Source: Crocinitomicaceae bacterium
GTDB lineage: Bacteria; Bacteroidota; Bacteroidia; Flavobacteriales_D; Crocinitomicaceae
Direction of reading: 5' to 3'
Length of the DNA: 64,000 nucleotides
Assembly (NCBI GenBank): GCA_022447665.1
Contig: JAKVAQ010000015.1
Coordinates: 1 to 64,000, forward strand
In this document: positions 63,085-64,000 of the stretch, piece by piece
Numbering within the stretch: position 1 is the stretch's first letter
How the letters are laid out: each line of letters opens with the position of its first letter
Position numbers and translations under genes: made by a program
Notes under the pieces: generated by a model
Database searches by the model: none
The model's input: only the letters and a program-made list of their open reading frames with translations
Told to the model about the DNA's origin: nothing

Positions 63085-64000
63085 ATGAATTATCTCTCAG
63101 TAGAAAATCTAAGTAAGAGTTTTGGTATTCGTACCATTTTTAAGGACATCACCTTTGGTATAGACAAAGGAAATAAGGTAGCTATCGTCGCGAAAAATGG
63201 TCAAGGAAAGACAACGCTACTAAATATTTTGTCGGGCTTAGATGCAGCAGATTCTGGAAGATTGGTGTATCGAAATGGTATAAAGGTTGATCATTTAGAA
63301 CAGGCAGAAAATTTCAAAACTAATCGAAGTATTTTCGAAGAGGTTGTAGACACGGATACTGAAGAAACAAGAGCCATTTCAATGTATGAGAAAGCGCTAC
63401 TTAACCCTGAAGATACTGAAGCTTATGAAGCCGCGTTTGAGAAAATGAATGCTACGAATGCTTGGGATTATGAGGTTAAGGTGAGCACGATTCTTTCCCA
63501 ATTGGGTTTTACAGATAAGCATCAGAAATTAGACGAGTTATCTGGAGGTCAAAAAAAGAGGGTAGCTCTAGCCAAGGTCTTGATCAATGAACCGGATATC
63601 ATGATTCTCGATGAGCCAACGAATCACTTGGATTTGGATATGATTGAGTGGTTAGAGGCTTATTTGTCTAAGTCAGAGGCTACGATTATTATGGTAACGC
63701 ATGATCGTTACTTTCTTGAGGTGGTTTGTGATACGATTCTTGAGTTGGAAGATCATACTTTGTACAAATACGAAGGAAATTTCTCTTACTATTTGCAGAA
63801 GAAAGCAGAACGAGAAGAAATTTTGAAAGCCACAATTTCAAAGGCCAAAAACCTTATGCGTACGGAATTGGAATGGATAAGACGTCAACCTAAGGCACGA
63901 GGAACCAAGCAGAAAGCGAGGGTAGATGCATTTGATGGTTTAAAGGCTACTGCTACTCAAAAGATTAAGAAGGATGAGATGGAGATCCCAGTATTGATGG
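63085..64000 (+). CDS. ABC-F family ATPase (Uup-like), truncated by the window edge
   Basis: First 305 residues only; no stop before the edge. Walker A is AKNGQGKT (residues 36-43, Ala in place of the first Gly, common in Bacteroidota). The signature LSGGQKKRVALAKVL starts near residue 152, followed by Walker B IMILDEPTNHLDLD and the H-loop MVTHDRYFLE. The linker helix rich in Lys/Arg (RTELEWIRRQPKARGTKQKAR) before the second ABC domain marks ABC-F proteins, which act on ribosomes as translation or antibiotic-resistance factors. Start at ATG 63085. Confidence 0.92.
   Translation, partial: MNYLSVENLSKSFGIRTIFKDITFGIDKGNKVAIVAKNGQGKTTLLNILSGLDAADSGRLVYRNGIKVDHLEQAENFKTNRSIFEEVVDTDTEETRAISMYEKALLNPEDTEAYEAAFEKMNATNAWDYEVKVSTILSQLGFTDKHQKLDELSGGQKKRVALAKVLINEPDIMILDEPTNHLDLDMIEWLEAYLSKSEATIIMVTHDRYFLEVVCDTILELEDHTLYKYEGNFSYYLQKKAEREEILKATISKAKNLMRTELEWIRRQPKARGTKQKARVDAFDGLKATATQKIKKDEMEIPVLM

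Overview
The window is AT-rich chromosomal DNA from a Bacteroidota bacterium, most likely a marine or aquatic member of the Flavobacteriales (Cryomorphaceae/Crocinitomicaceae-like). Family assignment is inference. The evidence is the TAnnTTTG promoter elements, several proteins with type IX secretion (T9SS) C-terminal sorting domains, gliding genes gldF/gldG, a TonB receptor paired with a DUF4249 lipoprotein, DUF4293/DUF4340/DUF4397 proteins, and a flavobacterial-type FtsZ tail and DnaJ. No phage, IS element, CRISPR array, tRNA or rRNA was seen.

Layout. 1-1.6 kb: end of an unknown gene, a bidirectional terminator and a frameshifted surface lipoprotein. 1.87-7.95 kb: one giant Asp/Asn-rich secreted repeat protein with a T9SS tail, probably using a non-ATG start. 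8.1-23.8 kb: a complete, tightly overlapping division and cell-wall (dcw) cluster, mraZ-rsmH-ftsL-ftsI-murE-mraY-murD-ftsW-murG-murC-ftsQ-ftsA-ftsZ, without murF or ddl, preceded by arrays of MraZ-type GTGGT boxes and closed by a terminator. 23.9-27.9 kb: yqeY, lnt, grpE, dnaJ. 27.9-32.0 kb (minus strand): phoX-like gene, then cobT-cobS-cobC for the cobalamin lower ligand. 32.2-35.9 kb: an ECF sigma factor overlapping a four-helix membrane protein, flanked by small envelope and housekeeping genes. 35.9-46.7 kb: accessory genes, including two genes cut by in-frame stops, a lectin/PKD/T9SS protein, an MscS channel and a lipoprotein made of FSEDWDNW repeats. 46.8-53.9 kb: a TPR histidine kinase, a DUF4249/TonB receptor pair, and a divergent LytS/LytTR two-component pair. 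53.9-64 kb: DUF4397 T9SS protein, CpsB-type phosphatase, DUF2891 protein, cysteine desulfurase, gldF-gldG-DUF4340, DUF4293 protein and the start of an ABC-F ATPase.

How the genes work together. The dcw cluster makes lipid-linked peptidoglycan precursor (MurE, MurD, MurC, MraY, MurG), polymerises it (FtsW, FtsI) and positions the septum (FtsZ, FtsA, FtsQ, FtsL). Much of the rest serves the cell surface: lipoprotein maturation (Lnt), T9SS cargo, TonB-linked uptake, gliding, and sensing of envelope state. The items most worth a second look are the giant protein with its roughly 149-residue higher-order period, the FSEDWDNW lipoprotein, three disrupted genes, the MraZ box arrays, and dispersed palindromic repeats sitting inside co-directional gene junctions.
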